NCBI RefSeq assembly: GCF_000315485.1
Contig: NZ_JH992940.1
Coordinates: 372,001 to 436,000 of the forward strand
DNA from: Bacteroides oleiciplenus YIT 12058
GTDB taxonomy: Bacteria; Bacteroidota; Bacteroidia; Bacteroidales; Bacteroidaceae
DNA length: 64,000 bases
Reading direction: 5' to 3'
Shown: positions 34,726 through 43,546 of the stretch, one piece after another
Layout of the letters: the number at the start of each line of letters is the position of its first letter
Position numbering within the stretch: the first letter of the stretch is position 1
Translations under genes and position numbers: made by a program
The notes under the pieces: model-generated
Databases searched by the model: none
What the model saw: only the letters and a program-made list of their open reading frames with translations
Told to the model about the DNA's origin: nothing

Positions 34726-34950
34726 ATGGCAAAACTGATCCTTTCTTTTTCGGAACTTGCCGGAATGTATTTCCCGGGTTGTTCTACCCCAAAGAACGCA
34801 GTGCGCTCTTTACAACGGAGCATCAAACGGTGCACTAATTTGACAATTGCTTTATCAGAAACAGGCTACTTGCCGTATAATCACCGATGGCTTACTCCTA
34901 AGCAATTCGGGCTAATTCTTGAGAATCTGGGTGACCCGTATCCGGAATAA
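34726..34950 (+). CDS. DUF4248 family small protein
   Basis: 74 residues. The sequence SFSELAGMYFPGCSTPKNAV, SLQRSIKRCTNLTIAL, then WLTPKQFGLILENLGDPYPE matches the DUF4248 pattern: a helical domain with a conserved YFP, paired basic residues and a C-terminal helix ending L-G-x-P. These Bacteroidales-only proteins usually sit near HU-like genes or capsule loci and are thought to bind DNA (inference; no helix-turn-helix assignment possible by eye). Own promoter and terminator. Confidence 0.8.
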   Translation: MAKLILSFSELAGMYFPGCSTPKNAVRSLQRSIKRCTNLTIALSETGYLPYNHRWLTPKQFGLILENLGDPYPE

Positions 34951-34969
34951 TGACGGGTATTAAAGATGC

Positions 34970-35009
34970 AAAGGCGGTACTTCCTTACGAGGATTTACCG
35001 CCTTTTCTG
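34970..35009 (+). terminator. Intrinsic terminator of the DUF4248 gene
   Basis: 10-bp stem (34970-34979 with 34996-35005) plus T-run. Confidence 0.8.
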
Positions 35010-35071
35010 TTGATATATATTTAGTTTAGGTCTTGTGACTGATTTCTACGCTGTTAATAAACGTCGGGAAC

Positions 35072-35107
35072 ATTCTTAAAAAACGTTCCTGTTATTCTTA
35101 AAAAACG
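35072..35107. repeat. Two 14-bp direct repeats (attcttaaaaaacg), 22-bp period
   Basis: Copies at 35072-35085 and 35094-35107. The 22-bp spacing puts them on the same helix face. They lie 48 bp past the end of the downstream lipoprotein gene, so the link to a gene is unclear. Confidence 0.7.
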
Positions 35108-35155
35108 CTGTTTACGGTTATTAATGGGGTATTTGTAATTGTATCGATTTATCAT

Positions 35156-35809
35156 TTACTTCTTTATCCCCAAAATATGTCTTGCTTTCTCTTCGCTGGA
35201 GATGAAATCGAGTGCATCAATTATCTCGTCATAATTCTCCCGATCGGCAATGTTCGGAGCCAGGATTTTCAACACTTTCAGCTTGTCATCATCGAACGTA
35301 TATATTGACATCATCCGCACGCATTGCTTGCAACTCAGTTTTCTGTTGCCAATGCCATTTTCCAATAATTCCAGTTGGTCGTCCTTGAAGGGCTTGCTTT
35401 TCACTTTATTATAAAGTGACTGGAAGTCTCTTTCACTCATCCCCCTTCCAACGGTGACGTGCGGACGGGAAGGAATGTCTCCATTGACTTCTACGGAGGG
35501 ATAAACAGCTACAGGCGGATTCGTATATTTCTCGTAGGAATCCATATAAGTCAGTCTCCCATCGACAAAACCAAGCTCGATGACCGTTATTCCGGGAGCT
35601 CCGGCAATGTTTTTCTCATAGGTCCATCCTTCTACTTCGTGATCGAAACTACGGTGCATCGGCTGCCCCAATATGGATGTAACGTCTTGTTTGGTCATCC
35701 CTTTCTGAACTTTCATCAAGGTATTACTGTCAATTCCCAAAATAGTGGCACAGCTACTTATACAGATTGCAAATACCAGTAACGCTAATGTCAGTTTTAT
35801 TGTTCTCAT
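35156..35809 (-). CDS. Lipoprotein with BamE/SmpA-like and DUF4476-like domains
   Basis: 217 residues. Signal peptide with lipobox ICISSC (Cys about 19). The first domain (about 30-95) reads VQKGMTKQDVTSILGQPMHR and ends in a beta strand WTYEK and VIELGFVDGRLTY, the BamE/OmlA/SmpA pattern. The second (about 125-215) reads MSERDFQSLYNKVKSKPFKD, FDDDKLKVLKILA, as in DUF4476. The latter usually forms the C-terminus of Bacteroidetes proteins. Probably periplasm- or outer-membrane-anchored. The fusion of the two is notable; function unknown. Confidence 0.8.
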   Translation of the reverse strand: MRTIKLTLALLVFAICISSCATILGIDSNTLMKVQKGMTKQDVTSILGQPMHRSFDHEVEGWTYEKNIAGAPGITVIELGFVDGRLTYMDSYEKYTNPPVAVYPSVEVNGDIPSRPHVTVGRGMSERDFQSLYNKVKSKPFKDDQLELLENGIGNRKLSCKQCVRMMSIYTFDDDKLKVLKILAPNIADRENYDEIIDALDFISSEEKARHILGIKK

Positions 35810-35913
35810 TGTATATATTGTTTTTAGTTCTTATGTTGGCACAAATATAGGCGGGAAAAAGCATATTATATTATCTTTTTCCCTATTCTTTTTGGAAATT
35901 TCCCTATATGAAA

Positions 35914-35943
35914 TTGTTTTTCCCTATAAATTACCTAACTTTG
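35914..35943 (+). promoter_or_regulatory. Bacteroides promoter (TTG / 19 bp / TAACTTTG)
   Basis: TTG at 35914-35916 and TAACTTTG at 35936-35943, 33 bp before the lipoprotein gene at 35977. Confidence 0.7.
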
Positions 35944-35976
35944 CATTCATAAAATAACTATTTAACTATAACTAGT

Positions 35977-36981
35977 ATGATACTAAACAAACACAAATCT
36001 ATCTGTATCTCTGTCAGTTTACTATTGTCTTTATTCTGCTCTTGCAGCAAAGAAAAAGAGGAACCGCTACTTCCTGAATCTACCACGGGAAGATTTGAAA
36101 ATACTCCATTCAAATGGGATTTTGTTCACCCTGCAACAACTGAAGATAACATGTTTATCGGAGATAGAAATATATCTGTAAATAACTTGTATGTGGTAAC
36201 TCCACCGGCTTTCTATATTGGAGCGGCATACACAGAAAAAGAATTCAAAAGTTCTTTCAGGTCTGAAATAGAAGCATATAAAAAGTCTATAGATGTTATC
36301 TTTACATTCACCAAGCCTTTTACTGGTACTCTTGAGAAAGGAAGTGGATCATCGGAATATAGGAAATTACTGGTAGAATCTTTGGACTCGCAAGCGTATA
36401 AAGAATATATTGAAAACAAGCATTCTCCCTTTGAAGTCAAACTGGTAGAAATATATTCCTCCACTGATCTCAATAAAGCTTTTCCGAATAATGATGGAAT
36501 ACTTGGCAAGAATTTAACGAAAGCAATGAGTAACGGAAGTAAAATAAGTGATGTGAAAAGTAAATTAGCTGGAGAACTTTCAAGCATTAATTTTACAGCA
36601 TATATGGATTATCCGGCAAATGGTTTCTTTCAAGATAAAGACAATGATATGAGGCAGGATAATCCGGTGTATGTACGTTCTATCTCTTATGGGAAAGCTG
36701 CCTTTTTTGTTATTGAGAGTAAGTATCCGTATAAGGAAGTAGCGGATGCTGTCTTATCAAAACTATCATTGAGTAATGTGGAAAATACGGAAGAAATATT
36801 GAAGAATTCAACAATCACTTTATTTACTGTAGCGGATTCCCAACAAACGGCTGAGGTGTATAGAAGTTTTATAGATTTAGATGCTTTTTTGAACACTCCT
36901 TTTACTGAATTCTCTTATGGATACCCTATCTTTTGTCAGGGAGCATATGCCAAAAATAACGCGCCTTTCAGAGAAGACTGA
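35977..36981 (+). CDS. Uncharacterised lipoprotein
   Basis: 334 residues. N-terminus ends in lipobox FCSC (Cys about 24), followed by a short charged linker (SKEKEEPLLPES). I recognise no named domain. There is a possible repeat of about 110 residues, with similar openings around SFRSEIEAYKKSIDVIFTFT and KAAFFVIESKYPYKEVADAV, which could be a duplicated fold (two halves each with a long helix and strands). AT-rich. Perhaps a surface or periplasmic binding protein; no function can be assigned. It precedes the YdeI-like gene by 29 bp, so it may be co-transcribed. Confidence 0.75.
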   Translation: MILNKHKSICISVSLLLSLFCSCSKEKEEPLLPESTTGRFENTPFKWDFVHPATTEDNMFIGDRNISVNNLYVVTPPAFYIGAAYTEKEFKSSFRSEIEAYKKSIDVIFTFTKPFTGTLEKGSGSSEYRKLLVESLDSQAYKEYIENKHSPFEVKLVEIYSSTDLNKAFPNNDGILGKNLTKAMSNGSKISDVKSKLAGELSSINFTAYMDYPANGFFQDKDNDMRQDNPVYVRSISYGKAAFFVIESKYPYKEVADAVLSKLSLSNVENTEEILKNSTITLFTVADSQQTAEVYRSFIDLDAFLNTPFTEFSYGYPIFCQGAYAKNNAPFRED

Positions 36982-37010
36982 ATCTGGTATAAATATAGAA
37001 GAGCAATAAA

Positions 37011-37496
37011 ATGAATGAAAAGCCATTGGTGGATAAAGAATATTTGCTTGAAAAAATGCCTGGTAAATGCGGTTGGACTTATACGATCATTCCTGAAATT
37101 CAACCAGATCCGAATGCTCCGTTCGGTTGGGTAAAAGTACGTGGAAGCATCGACGGCTATGAAATCAAAAGCTATCATTTAATGCCATCCGGAGAAGGTA
37201 ATTTACTTCTCGCCGTAAAATCTGAAATCCGAAAAAAGATAAAGAAACAAGCAGGCGATTGTGTTTACATCATTTTGTATCCGGACAATGAACCGATAGA
37301 ATTTCCCGAAGAGTTTTTGTTGTGCTTGCAAGATGACAGCGAAGCTTGGCAATTTTTCAATTCACTCAACAAGAGTGAACAAGAAAAGTATATCAAGTGG
37401 ATATATTCAGCAAAGACGGAACAGACAAAAGTGAACAGGATAGCGGAAACACTTGTCGGGCTTTCCAAAAGTAAAAAATATGCAGATAGAGAATAA
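37011..37496 (+). CDS. YdeI/OmpD-associated family protein with DUF1905-like domain
   Basis: 161 residues. The first part (about 15-95: CGWTYTIIPEIQPDPNAPFG, WVKVRGSIDGYEIK) is a DUF1905-like small beta domain. The last 60 residues (FFNSLNKSEQEKYIKWIYSA, KVNRIAETLVGLSKSKK) match the YdeI/OmpD-associated C-terminal helix bundle. Some homologues are annotated as bacteriocin-protection proteins, but the mechanism is not established. The methyltransferase follows 7 bp after its stop. Confidence 0.85.
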   Translation: MNEKPLVDKEYLLEKMPGKCGWTYTIIPEIQPDPNAPFGWVKVRGSIDGYEIKSYHLMPSGEGNLLLAVKSEIRKKIKKQAGDCVYIILYPDNEPIEFPEEFLLCLQDDSEAWQFFNSLNKSEQEKYIKWIYSAKTEQTKVNRIAETLVGLSKSKKYADRE

Positions 37497-37503
37497 AAAT
37501 AGA

Positions 37504-38274
37504 ATGAATACAGATTACAATGTTGGTGATTTGATTTATGACGCAAATATTTATGATGGATTGAACACCTTCCTCTCTGATTTACCATTTTACAAAAAGT
37601 GGTTACCGAAAAACAAGGATGCCAAAATACTTGAACTTTGCTGCGGCACAGGCAGACTAACACTTCCCATTGCAAAAGATGGATACAATATTTGTGGAGT
37701 AGATTACACTTCATCAATGCTTGAACAAGCAAAGGCAAAAGCTTTCGAAGCGGGTTTAGAGATTAACTTCATTGAGGCAGATATCAGAACATTGAACCTA
37801 CAAGAAAAATTCGACTTTATTTTTATTCCGTTTAATTCAATCCATCATTTATATACAAATGAAGATTTATTTCAAGCATTACAGGCTATCAAAGGTCATC
37901 TCAAAGAAAAAGGAATATTGCTGTTAGATTGTTTCAACCCTAATATTCAATACATTGTTGAAAGCGAAAAAGAGCAGAAAGTAATAGCTGAATATGCCAC
38001 CAGTGACGGAAGGAAAGTATTGATAAAACAAACAATGCGTTATGAAAACGCAACCCAAATTAATCGTATAAAATGGCATTATTTTATAAATGGTAAGTTT
38101 CATTCAGTTCAAGATTTGGATATGAGGTTGTTTTTCCCTCAAGAACTGGATTCATATCTGGAATGGGCCGGATTTAATATTATGCACAAGTTTGGAGATT
38201 TTAAAGAAGAAACCTTTAGTGATAGCTCTGAAAAACAAATATATGTTTTAGCATTAGCCGGGCTTTCAATATAA
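37504..38274 (+). CDS. Class I SAM-dependent methyltransferase
   Basis: 256 residues from ATG 37504 (MNTDYNVGDLIYDANIYDGL). SAM-binding motif I is ILELCCGTGRLTLPIAKDGY, followed by an acidic second motif (GVDYTSSMLEQAK) and FIFIPFNSIHHL as motif IV region. Substrate unknown; the layout is like small-molecule methyltransferases. In-frame ATGs at 37453 and 37480 also exist but overlap the upstream gene's end. The C-terminal half is AT-rich. Confidence 0.85.
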   Translation: MNTDYNVGDLIYDANIYDGLNTFLSDLPFYKKWLPKNKDAKILELCCGTGRLTLPIAKDGYNICGVDYTSSMLEQAKAKAFEAGLEINFIEADIRTLNLQEKFDFIFIPFNSIHHLYTNEDLFQALQAIKGHLKEKGILLLDCFNPNIQYIVESEKEQKVIAEYATSDGRKVLIKQTMRYENATQINRIKWHYFINGKFHSVQDLDMRLFFPQELDSYLEWAGFNIMHKFGDFKEETFSDSSEKQIYVLALAGLSI

Positions 38275-38323
38275 TAACTCTGAGGCCCAAGTTGTTTTAG
38301 TTCATACATAATTTATCTGGCAT

Positions 38324-39430
38324 TCAATTAATATGACAATTTTCTAAATCTACACGCAGCAGCAACGGATTGGAATCATCTTCATCATCCCTCAGTCCAT
38401 ATTTAGCCAATTCATTAGTAGAAAGCAGTGCATAACCTTTATCATTCTTAATTAAAGTAAACTGCGCATTTACAGTTGTCTTTTCATCTAAAGGCATAAA
38501 GTATCCATTTTTAGAATGTGTCAGCAATTCTCCGGTTTTTATATCCCAAACGGTGTAATGCCGACCACGTTCCAAAAAGAAATTGTAGAACATTAACTTA
38601 CCTGCAATAAATGCAGCATCCATCTGGATGTACTTTTGTCCTTCCGAGACAAGGCGGTCTAAAACGCCAATGATTTCATTCGGCATCTTTAGTTTGCCCT
38701 TATTAATAACCAAAACAGGAAAAAGCGTATCCTCTTTATTTGTATAAAGCGTATCGTCTACCATAGTATATATATGATTATTAGCCTCTCTAAATCGAGG
38801 AGCAATACCGAGATCACCATTCACCAAAGCGGCTTCACGGTCAGGAAGAAAAGACTGCTTTACCTTCCAGTCCTTATCTATGAAGCCAACCAAATGCTGT
38901 TTCCAATGTTCTCTTTCGTAAATACCCCAGTAACCGTCGGTGGTCTGGGCCAAATTGGTAAAACTACCTTTGGGATATTCCTTGACAAAGGTTCCGTCCG
39001 GCTTATAGGACTTAATATTTTTAAGTGTTGCGATGTAAACGAGTTCATTTTCTTCATCAAAACAGCTGAAATATATATCTGTATATTCTTCGGGGCCATC
39101 TCCTTGTCTGTCTATCTTCGAAAGGAATGTTCCGTTATGCGCATCAAAAAAATAGATTTTCTTATCACTTCCCACAACGATGTATTTAGGGGTAACGTCG
39201 CAAATAGAGGCAAAACCACCTAACAGGCATTCATCTTTTGTTTCCAATTGGAGAGTCTTAGGATTTTTGAGCAATGCTTTATACTCTTCTGAAGTATAGT
39301 TATTCTCAAAGCGTTCACTGCTTCCATCTATATTTATGACTGGAAGTTTGTCATTCGATGCTTTTTCTCCCGAACAAGCAGCAAGAAGTAAAATAGAGCA
39401 AGCGAAAGAATAAAAATAAGAGTGTTTCAT
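38324..39430 (-). CDS. 6-bladed beta-propeller lipoprotein (Bacteroides type)
   Basis: 368 residues. Signal peptide with lipobox LLLAAC (Cys about 19). Repeated strands such as YIVVGSDKKIYFFDAHNGTF and LVYIATLKNIKSYKPDG form a propeller, in the manner of the large '6-bladed beta-propeller' family in Bacteroides. DIKTGELLTHSKNGYFMPLD belongs to a later blade. Probably on the cell surface or in the periplasm as a binding module. Function unknown. Single gene, convergent with the methyltransferase; no clear terminator in the 49-bp gap. Confidence 0.8.
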   Translation of the reverse strand: MKHSYFYSFACSILLLAACSGEKASNDKLPVINIDGSSERFENNYTSEEYKALLKNPKTLQLETKDECLLGGFASICDVTPKYIVVGSDKKIYFFDAHNGTFLSKIDRQGDGPEEYTDIYFSCFDEENELVYIATLKNIKSYKPDGTFVKEYPKGSFTNLAQTTDGYWGIYEREHWKQHLVGFIDKDWKVKQSFLPDREAALVNGDLGIAPRFREANNHIYTMVDDTLYTNKEDTLFPVLVINKGKLKMPNEIIGVLDRLVSEGQKYIQMDAAFIAGKLMFYNFFLERGRHYTVWDIKTGELLTHSKNGYFMPLDEKTTVNAQFTLIKNDKGYALLSTNELAKYGLRDDEDDSNPLLLRVDLENCHIN

Positions 39431-39650
39431 AGTGCTTTCCTTTTTTATGTGTTATAGATGGTTGCTAAGATATTGAAAAATAGTAGAATGTACAAGATAT
39501 TAGAACAAAAATAGAGAGTAAGAGAAATAAGAATCTTCAAAGTAAATATCACATCCTTTTCAATATGCTGAATATAAGCCTTTTATTACTTTTCTCAGAA
39601 AAACTCCTCTAAAGGCACCAAAAGGGGACAATATATCAAATGCCTCGTTG

Positions 39651-39658
39651 TACCTTTG
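39651..39658 (+). promoter_or_regulatory. Bacteroides -7 element (TACCTTTG) for the HU-like gene
   Basis: 65 bp before ATG 39724. The rest of 39431-39650 shows nothing supportable. Confidence 0.55.
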
Positions 39659-39723
39659 CAAAGTCATTGAAACAAATGACAACAGTAAACCTTATTTTTT
39701 TAACCATTTAAACTTTAACAATT

Positions 39724-40212
39724 ATGGCTTTAGAGTATGTAGTGACAAAGAGAGTGTTTGGTTTTGACGATTCAAAAACAGAGAAGTATGTAGCCAAATC
39801 TGTTCGTTCGGGACAGATGAGTTTTAGCAAAACGTGTGCAAAGGTTAGTCGTCTTTGCGGAGTGCATCGCAAGGTAGTGGACTTGGTAGTCAGTGGCTTA
39901 GTCGATATGATGGCGGAAGATATTGATGACGGCAAGAGCGTTCAATTAGGGGAGTTTGGAATTTTTCGTCCTACCATTAAGGCCAAGAGCGAAGATTCTG
40001 CTGAAAAGGTTACGGCAAGTAACATCATCCGTAAACGTATTGTATTTACTCCGGGTAAGATTTTCCAACGTACATTGGGAGAGATGAGTGTGACACGTGC
40101 CGTTCCGGTAGATACGGATTATACAGATGGAAGCAGTTCTGGTAATGGCGGCAACCAGGGCGGTGGCAGTCAAGGCGGTGAAGGAGGTTTGGAAGATAAT
40201 CCGTTAGGATAA
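39724..40212 (+). CDS. HU-like DNA-binding protein with Gly-rich tail
   Basis: 162 residues. HU/IHF-like domain in the Bacteroidetes form (about 1-125): SFSKTCAKVSRLCGVHRKVV as the dimer helices, LGEFGIFRPTIKAKSEDSAE as the beta arm, RIVFTPGKIF. The C-terminal 30 residues are low complexity, Gly/Ser/Asn-rich (GSSSGNGGNQGGGSQGGEGG), a disordered tail usual in this subfamily. Predicted role: nucleoid architecture; gene-specific targets unknown. Own promoter and terminator. Confidence 0.9.
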   Translation: MALEYVVTKRVFGFDDSKTEKYVAKSVRSGQMSFSKTCAKVSRLCGVHRKVVDLVVSGLVDMMAEDIDDGKSVQLGEFGIFRPTIKAKSEDSAEKVTASNIIRKRIVFTPGKIFQRTLGEMSVTRAVPVDTDYTDGSSSGNGGNQGGGSQGGEGGLEDNPLG

Positions 40213-40234
40213 TCTTCCTTCGGAATGAGAAAGC

Positions 40235-40267
40235 AAAAGTAGCGGAAGTAATTTCGCTACTTTTTTG
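40235..40267 (+). terminator. Intrinsic terminator of the HU-like gene
   Basis: Stem 40235-40244 with 40255-40264, followed by T-run. Confidence 0.85.
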
Positions 40268-40300
40268 GGTTTTATACCTATTTATATGGATAATATCTGT

Positions 40301-40308
40301 TATTTTTG
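40301..40308 (+). promoter_or_regulatory. Bacteroides -7 element (TATTTTTG)
   Basis: 30 bp before the DUF362 gene at 40339. Weak -33. Confidence 0.5.
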
Positions 40309-40338
40309 CACATACAATAATCATAAATAGGTATTATA

Positions 40339-41460
40339 ATGGAAACATCAAAAGTATACTACACAGACTTGCGTACCTCTCCTACTTCTAATCTTCTTGA
40401 CAAGATGGAGCGCTTGGTGAAACGAGCTGGTATTGAAAAACTCCCTTTAAGAGATAGTTTTGTAGCTATCAAAATTCATTTCGGTGAGCCCGGAAATCTT
40501 GCTTATCTCCGTCCGAACTATGCAGCGCGCATGGCGAACTTATTGCGTACGTATGGTGCAAAACCTTTCCTAACGGATTGCAACACACTTTACTCTGGTC
40601 GCCGTGCCAATGCTGTCGATCATCTGCAAAGTGCAATGGAAAATGGTTATAATCCTATATCTGCGCAATGTCAGGTTATCATCGGAGACGGTCTGAAAGG
40701 TACGGACTGCCGGGAAATTCCTTTGAACGGTGAGTATTGTGCTGCGCCCAAAATTGGTACAGCTATTGCTGATGCTGATATTATCATCAGTATGAACCAC
40801 TTTAAAGGACACGAACAGGCGGGTTTTGGCGGTGCTTTAAAGAACTTGGGTATGGGCTGTGCCAGTGTAGCCGGAAAATTGGAACTGCATTCGGCTTCTC
40901 AACCCAAGATTGATACGGAAAACTGCATCGGCTGTAATATTTGTGTAAAACACTGTGCACACGATGCCGTACATCTGAATGCAGGACGTAAAGCAGATAT
41001 TGACTACGCTAAATGTGTTGGTTGTGGACAATGTGTTGCTCTGTGCCAATATGATGGTGCTGTGATGGGCGATGAGGATACATCCGAACGCTTGAACTAC
41101 AAGATTGCCGAATATTCACTGGCTGTAGTAAAGGACAAGCCAAACTTTCATATAAGCTTTATCATGAATGTTTCTCCGGAATGTGACTGCTGGAACCATA
41201 ATGATGCAGCCATTATCCCTGATCTTGGTATTCTGGCTTCTACAGATCCCGTTGCCTTAGACAAAGCATGTGCGGATATGGTCATCCAAGCCCCTATCTT
41301 ACACACGGAAAACCGCCTCTCTTCCGAGCATGAGCATGATGATTTGTGTGGTCATGATAAATTTCATCTGATGCATCCGAATACTGACTGGTTGGCCGGA
41401 TTGCGTCATGCAGAAAAGATCGGATTGGGCAATATGCAATATGAATTGGTGAAGATTTAA
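40339..41460 (+). CDS. DUF362 protein with two 4Fe-4S clusters
   Basis: 373 residues, no signal peptide, so cytoplasmic. DUF362 core (about 1-185): FVAIKIHFGEPGNLAYLRPN, GAKPFLTDCNTLYSG, IISMNHFKGHEQAGFGGALK. Then a bacterial ferredoxin module: CIGCNICVKHCAHDAV and CVGCGQCVALCQYDGA (about 193-250). The DUF362 core returns to the end (DPVALDKACADM). The family has no agreed reaction. A His-rich stretch near residue 330 (HEHDDLCGHDKFHLMH) could bind metal. First of the redox cluster, but 152 bp and a promoter separate it from the rest. Confidence 0.9.
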   Translation: METSKVYYTDLRTSPTSNLLDKMERLVKRAGIEKLPLRDSFVAIKIHFGEPGNLAYLRPNYAARMANLLRTYGAKPFLTDCNTLYSGRRANAVDHLQSAMENGYNPISAQCQVIIGDGLKGTDCREIPLNGEYCAAPKIGTAIADADIIISMNHFKGHEQAGFGGALKNLGMGCASVAGKLELHSASQPKIDTENCIGCNICVKHCAHDAVHLNAGRKADIDYAKCVGCGQCVALCQYDGAVMGDEDTSERLNYKIAEYSLAVVKDKPNFHISFIMNVSPECDCWNHNDAAIIPDLGILASTDPVALDKACADMVIQAPILHTENRLSSEHEHDDLCGHDKFHLMHPNTDWLAGLRHAEKIGLGNMQYELVKI

Positions 41461-41555
41461 ACCTTTTCAATCCGAAAGAGTCTTAATACAAACATGCCGA
41501 TACAAAACCAATAGGGATTGAGACAAATCTGTAAATAGAATGGGCACTCATCCCC

Positions 41556-41563
41556 TACCTTTG
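41556..41563 (+). promoter_or_regulatory. Bacteroides -7 element (TACCTTTG) for the ECF/Fe-S operon
   Basis: 50 bp before the S-component ATG at 41613. No clear -33. Confidence 0.55.
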
Positions 41564-41612
41564 TATCTTGAAGAATTATCATAATAATAAATTAAAATCT
41601 AATCATTGAATA

Positions 41613-42122
41613 ATGGAAACATCTGCTAAACTCTACTCTTTGTCGTTTGGTAACGTAAAGACTTACTTGTTTGCACTCTTATTTGTTGCAGGAAATATAG
41701 CATTGCCACAGCTTTGCCATTTGGTGCCCATGGGGGGCCAAACATTACTGCCTATCTATTTCTTCACGTTGATTGCCGCTTATAAATTCGGCTTCCGTGT
41801 AGGATTGCTTACGGCCCTGCTTTCTCCGGTGATTAATCATTTGCTGTTTGGCATGCCTGCTGCTGCAGCACTGCCTGTGTTATTGGTAAAATCAGGCTTA
41901 TTGGCAGGTACTGCCGCGCTTGCTGCACGATATACCCAAAAAGTATCTTTAATTGCACTACTTGGTGCAATCCTTGTTTATCAAGTGATTGGTACGGCTT
42001 TTGAATGGGCTTGGTGCAGTAACTTCTTCCTTGCTGTACAGGATTTCCGCATAGGTGTTCCGGGTATGCTGATTCAGTGGTTCGGCGGTTACGTTGTACT
42101 GAAAGCTATTTCCAAACTTTAA
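41613..42122 (+). CDS. ECF transporter S component (substrate-binding membrane protein)
   Basis: 169 residues with five to six hydrophobic helices: YLFALLFVAGNIALPQLCHL, LPIYFFTLIAAYKFGFRVGL, AALPVLLVKSGLLAGTAALA, LIALLGAILVYQVIGTAFEW. S components are small membrane proteins that bind a vitamin or nucleobase-like ligand and use shared ECF ATPases encoded elsewhere. None lie in this window. The ligand cannot be read. The gene is followed in the same direction by the phosphoribosyltransferase-like gene (28-bp gap). Confidence 0.8.
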   Translation: METSAKLYSLSFGNVKTYLFALLFVAGNIALPQLCHLVPMGGQTLLPIYFFTLIAAYKFGFRVGLLTALLSPVINHLLFGMPAAAALPVLLVKSGLLAGTAALAARYTQKVSLIALLGAILVYQVIGTAFEWAWCSNFFLAVQDFRIGVPGMLIQWFGGYVVLKAISKL

Positions 42123-42149
42123 TAACCAACTACTAATCTCCCATAGAAT

Positions 42150-42545
42150 ATGGCAAAAACAATGGAAGAAGTGATGGAACGCTTCCGCACTATTGAATTC
42201 CATGATGATTTTGATATGATTGTGGCAATTGCTAATGGCGGCATCGTTCCGGCAGGTATCATCAACCAGCGACTGCAAAAAGAAGTGCATCTGCTGCACA
42301 TCAATCTGCGGGATGAATATCAGCATCCGAAGTATGATGCTCCCAAGTTGCTTGCTCCGGTTGATTTTGATTTCAAAGACAAAAGCATCTTATTGGTAGA
42401 TGACCGGATTAAAAGCGGTTCTACCATTCGTTTAGCATGCGAATTACTCAAAGAAGCACGTTTGATAAAAACGTTCGCAGTCAATGGTACGGCAGATTAT
42501 GCCTTGTTTGACGAGACATGTTTCAAGTTCCCATGGATAGTGTAG
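42150..42545 (+). CDS. Phosphoribosyltransferase-fold protein
   Basis: 131 residues. The PRPP-binding signature is KSILLVDDRIKSGSTIRLAC (about residues 86-105), with the two acidic residues and loop. An early FDMIVAIANGGIVPAGIINQ is the beta-strand and loop that fits a type I PRTase. It is short (purine PRTases are about 180), missing much of the hood, so the substrate base is unknown and it may be regulatory. Its adjacency to an ECF S component suggests salvage of an imported base (inference). Confidence 0.85.
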   Translation: MAKTMEEVMERFRTIEFHDDFDMIVAIANGGIVPAGIINQRLQKEVHLLHINLRDEYQHPKYDAPKLLAPVDFDFKDKSILLVDDRIKSGSTIRLACELLKEARLIKTFAVNGTADYALFDETCFKFPWIV

Positions 42546-42583
42546 AGAATTAATAATTAAAAGTTAATAATTAAAAAGAGCCT

Positions 42584-43519
42584 ATGGACAGAAGGGATTT
42601 CTTAAAGACTTTGGCGGTAACGGGTGCAGTGATGACCGTGCAACGTTCTGAAGCAATGGATATATTGGCGCAAAAGCTAACGAATGCGGGTGGAGGAAAG
42701 GTTGATTTGGTGGCCGTTATGGGTGGAGAACCGGAAGCTATGTTCCGGCGGGCCATTGCCGAAATGGGTGGTATGAAACAGTTTATTAAGCCGGGACAGA
42801 AAGTGGTAGTCAAGCCGAATATCGGTTGGGATAAAGTGCCCGAACTGGCGGGTAATACGAACCCGCAATTGGTTGCGGAAATCGTGAAGCAATGTCTTGC
42901 TGCCGGTGCAAAAGAAGTGACAGTTTTCGACCATACTTGTGATGACTGGCAGAAGTGCTACAAGAACAGTGGCATCGAAGCCGCCGCAAAAGCTGCAGGT
43001 GCAAAGGTGATGCCAGCCCATCTGGAAAGTTACTATAAAAACGTTTCATTACCTCGAGGTAAGCGCATGAAGAGTGCCAAAGTGCACGAAGCTATCTTAA
43101 ACAGCGACGTCTGGATTAATGTCCCCATCCTGAAAAATCATGGAGGCGCCAATCTGACCATTTCTATGAAGAACCATATGGGTATTGTCTGGGATCGCGG
43201 TTTTTTCCATTCCAATGACTTGCAGCAGTGTATTGCAGATATCTGCACAATGGATAAGAAAGCAGTGCTGAATGTAGTAGACGCATACCGTGTTTTGAAG
43301 ACGAATGGTCCACGTGGGCGTTCAGCTTCTGACGTAGTACTGACCAAAGGTTTGTTTATCTCACAAGATATTGTAGCTGTGGATACTGCTGCTACTAAAT
43401 TCTTTAACCAGGTGCGTGAAATGCCTATTGAAAGTGTAGGGCACCTTGCTAACGGGCAGGCATTGAAGATTGGAACTATGGATTTGGACAAATTGAATGT
43501 AAAGCGTATCAGACTTTAA
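42584..43519 (+). CDS. DUF362 protein with twin-arginine-like leader
   Basis: 311 residues. N-terminus MDRRDFLKTLAVTGAVMTV has RR-D-F-L-K and a weakly hydrophobic stretch as in Tat leaders, so it may be exported. DUF362 core: GQKVVVKPNIGWDKVPELAG, EVTVFDHTCDDWQKCYKNSG, WINVPILKNHGGANLTISMK (conserved K-N-H), SQDIVAVDTAATKFF. No Cys clusters of its own, unlike the copy at 40339. It is followed 27 bp later by the multi-cluster Fe-S membrane protein, a probable electron partner. Confidence 0.88.
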   Translation: MDRRDFLKTLAVTGAVMTVQRSEAMDILAQKLTNAGGGKVDLVAVMGGEPEAMFRRAIAEMGGMKQFIKPGQKVVVKPNIGWDKVPELAGNTNPQLVAEIVKQCLAAGAKEVTVFDHTCDDWQKCYKNSGIEAAAKAAGAKVMPAHLESYYKNVSLPRGKRMKSAKVHEAILNSDVWINVPILKNHGGANLTISMKNHMGIVWDRGFFHSNDLQQCIADICTMDKKAVLNVVDAYRVLKTNGPRGRSASDVVLTKGLFISQDIVAVDTAATKFFNQVREMPIESVGHLANGQALKIGTMDLDKLNVKRIRL

Positions 43520-43546
43520 TTCAAGAGTATAAAAGTACACACATTT

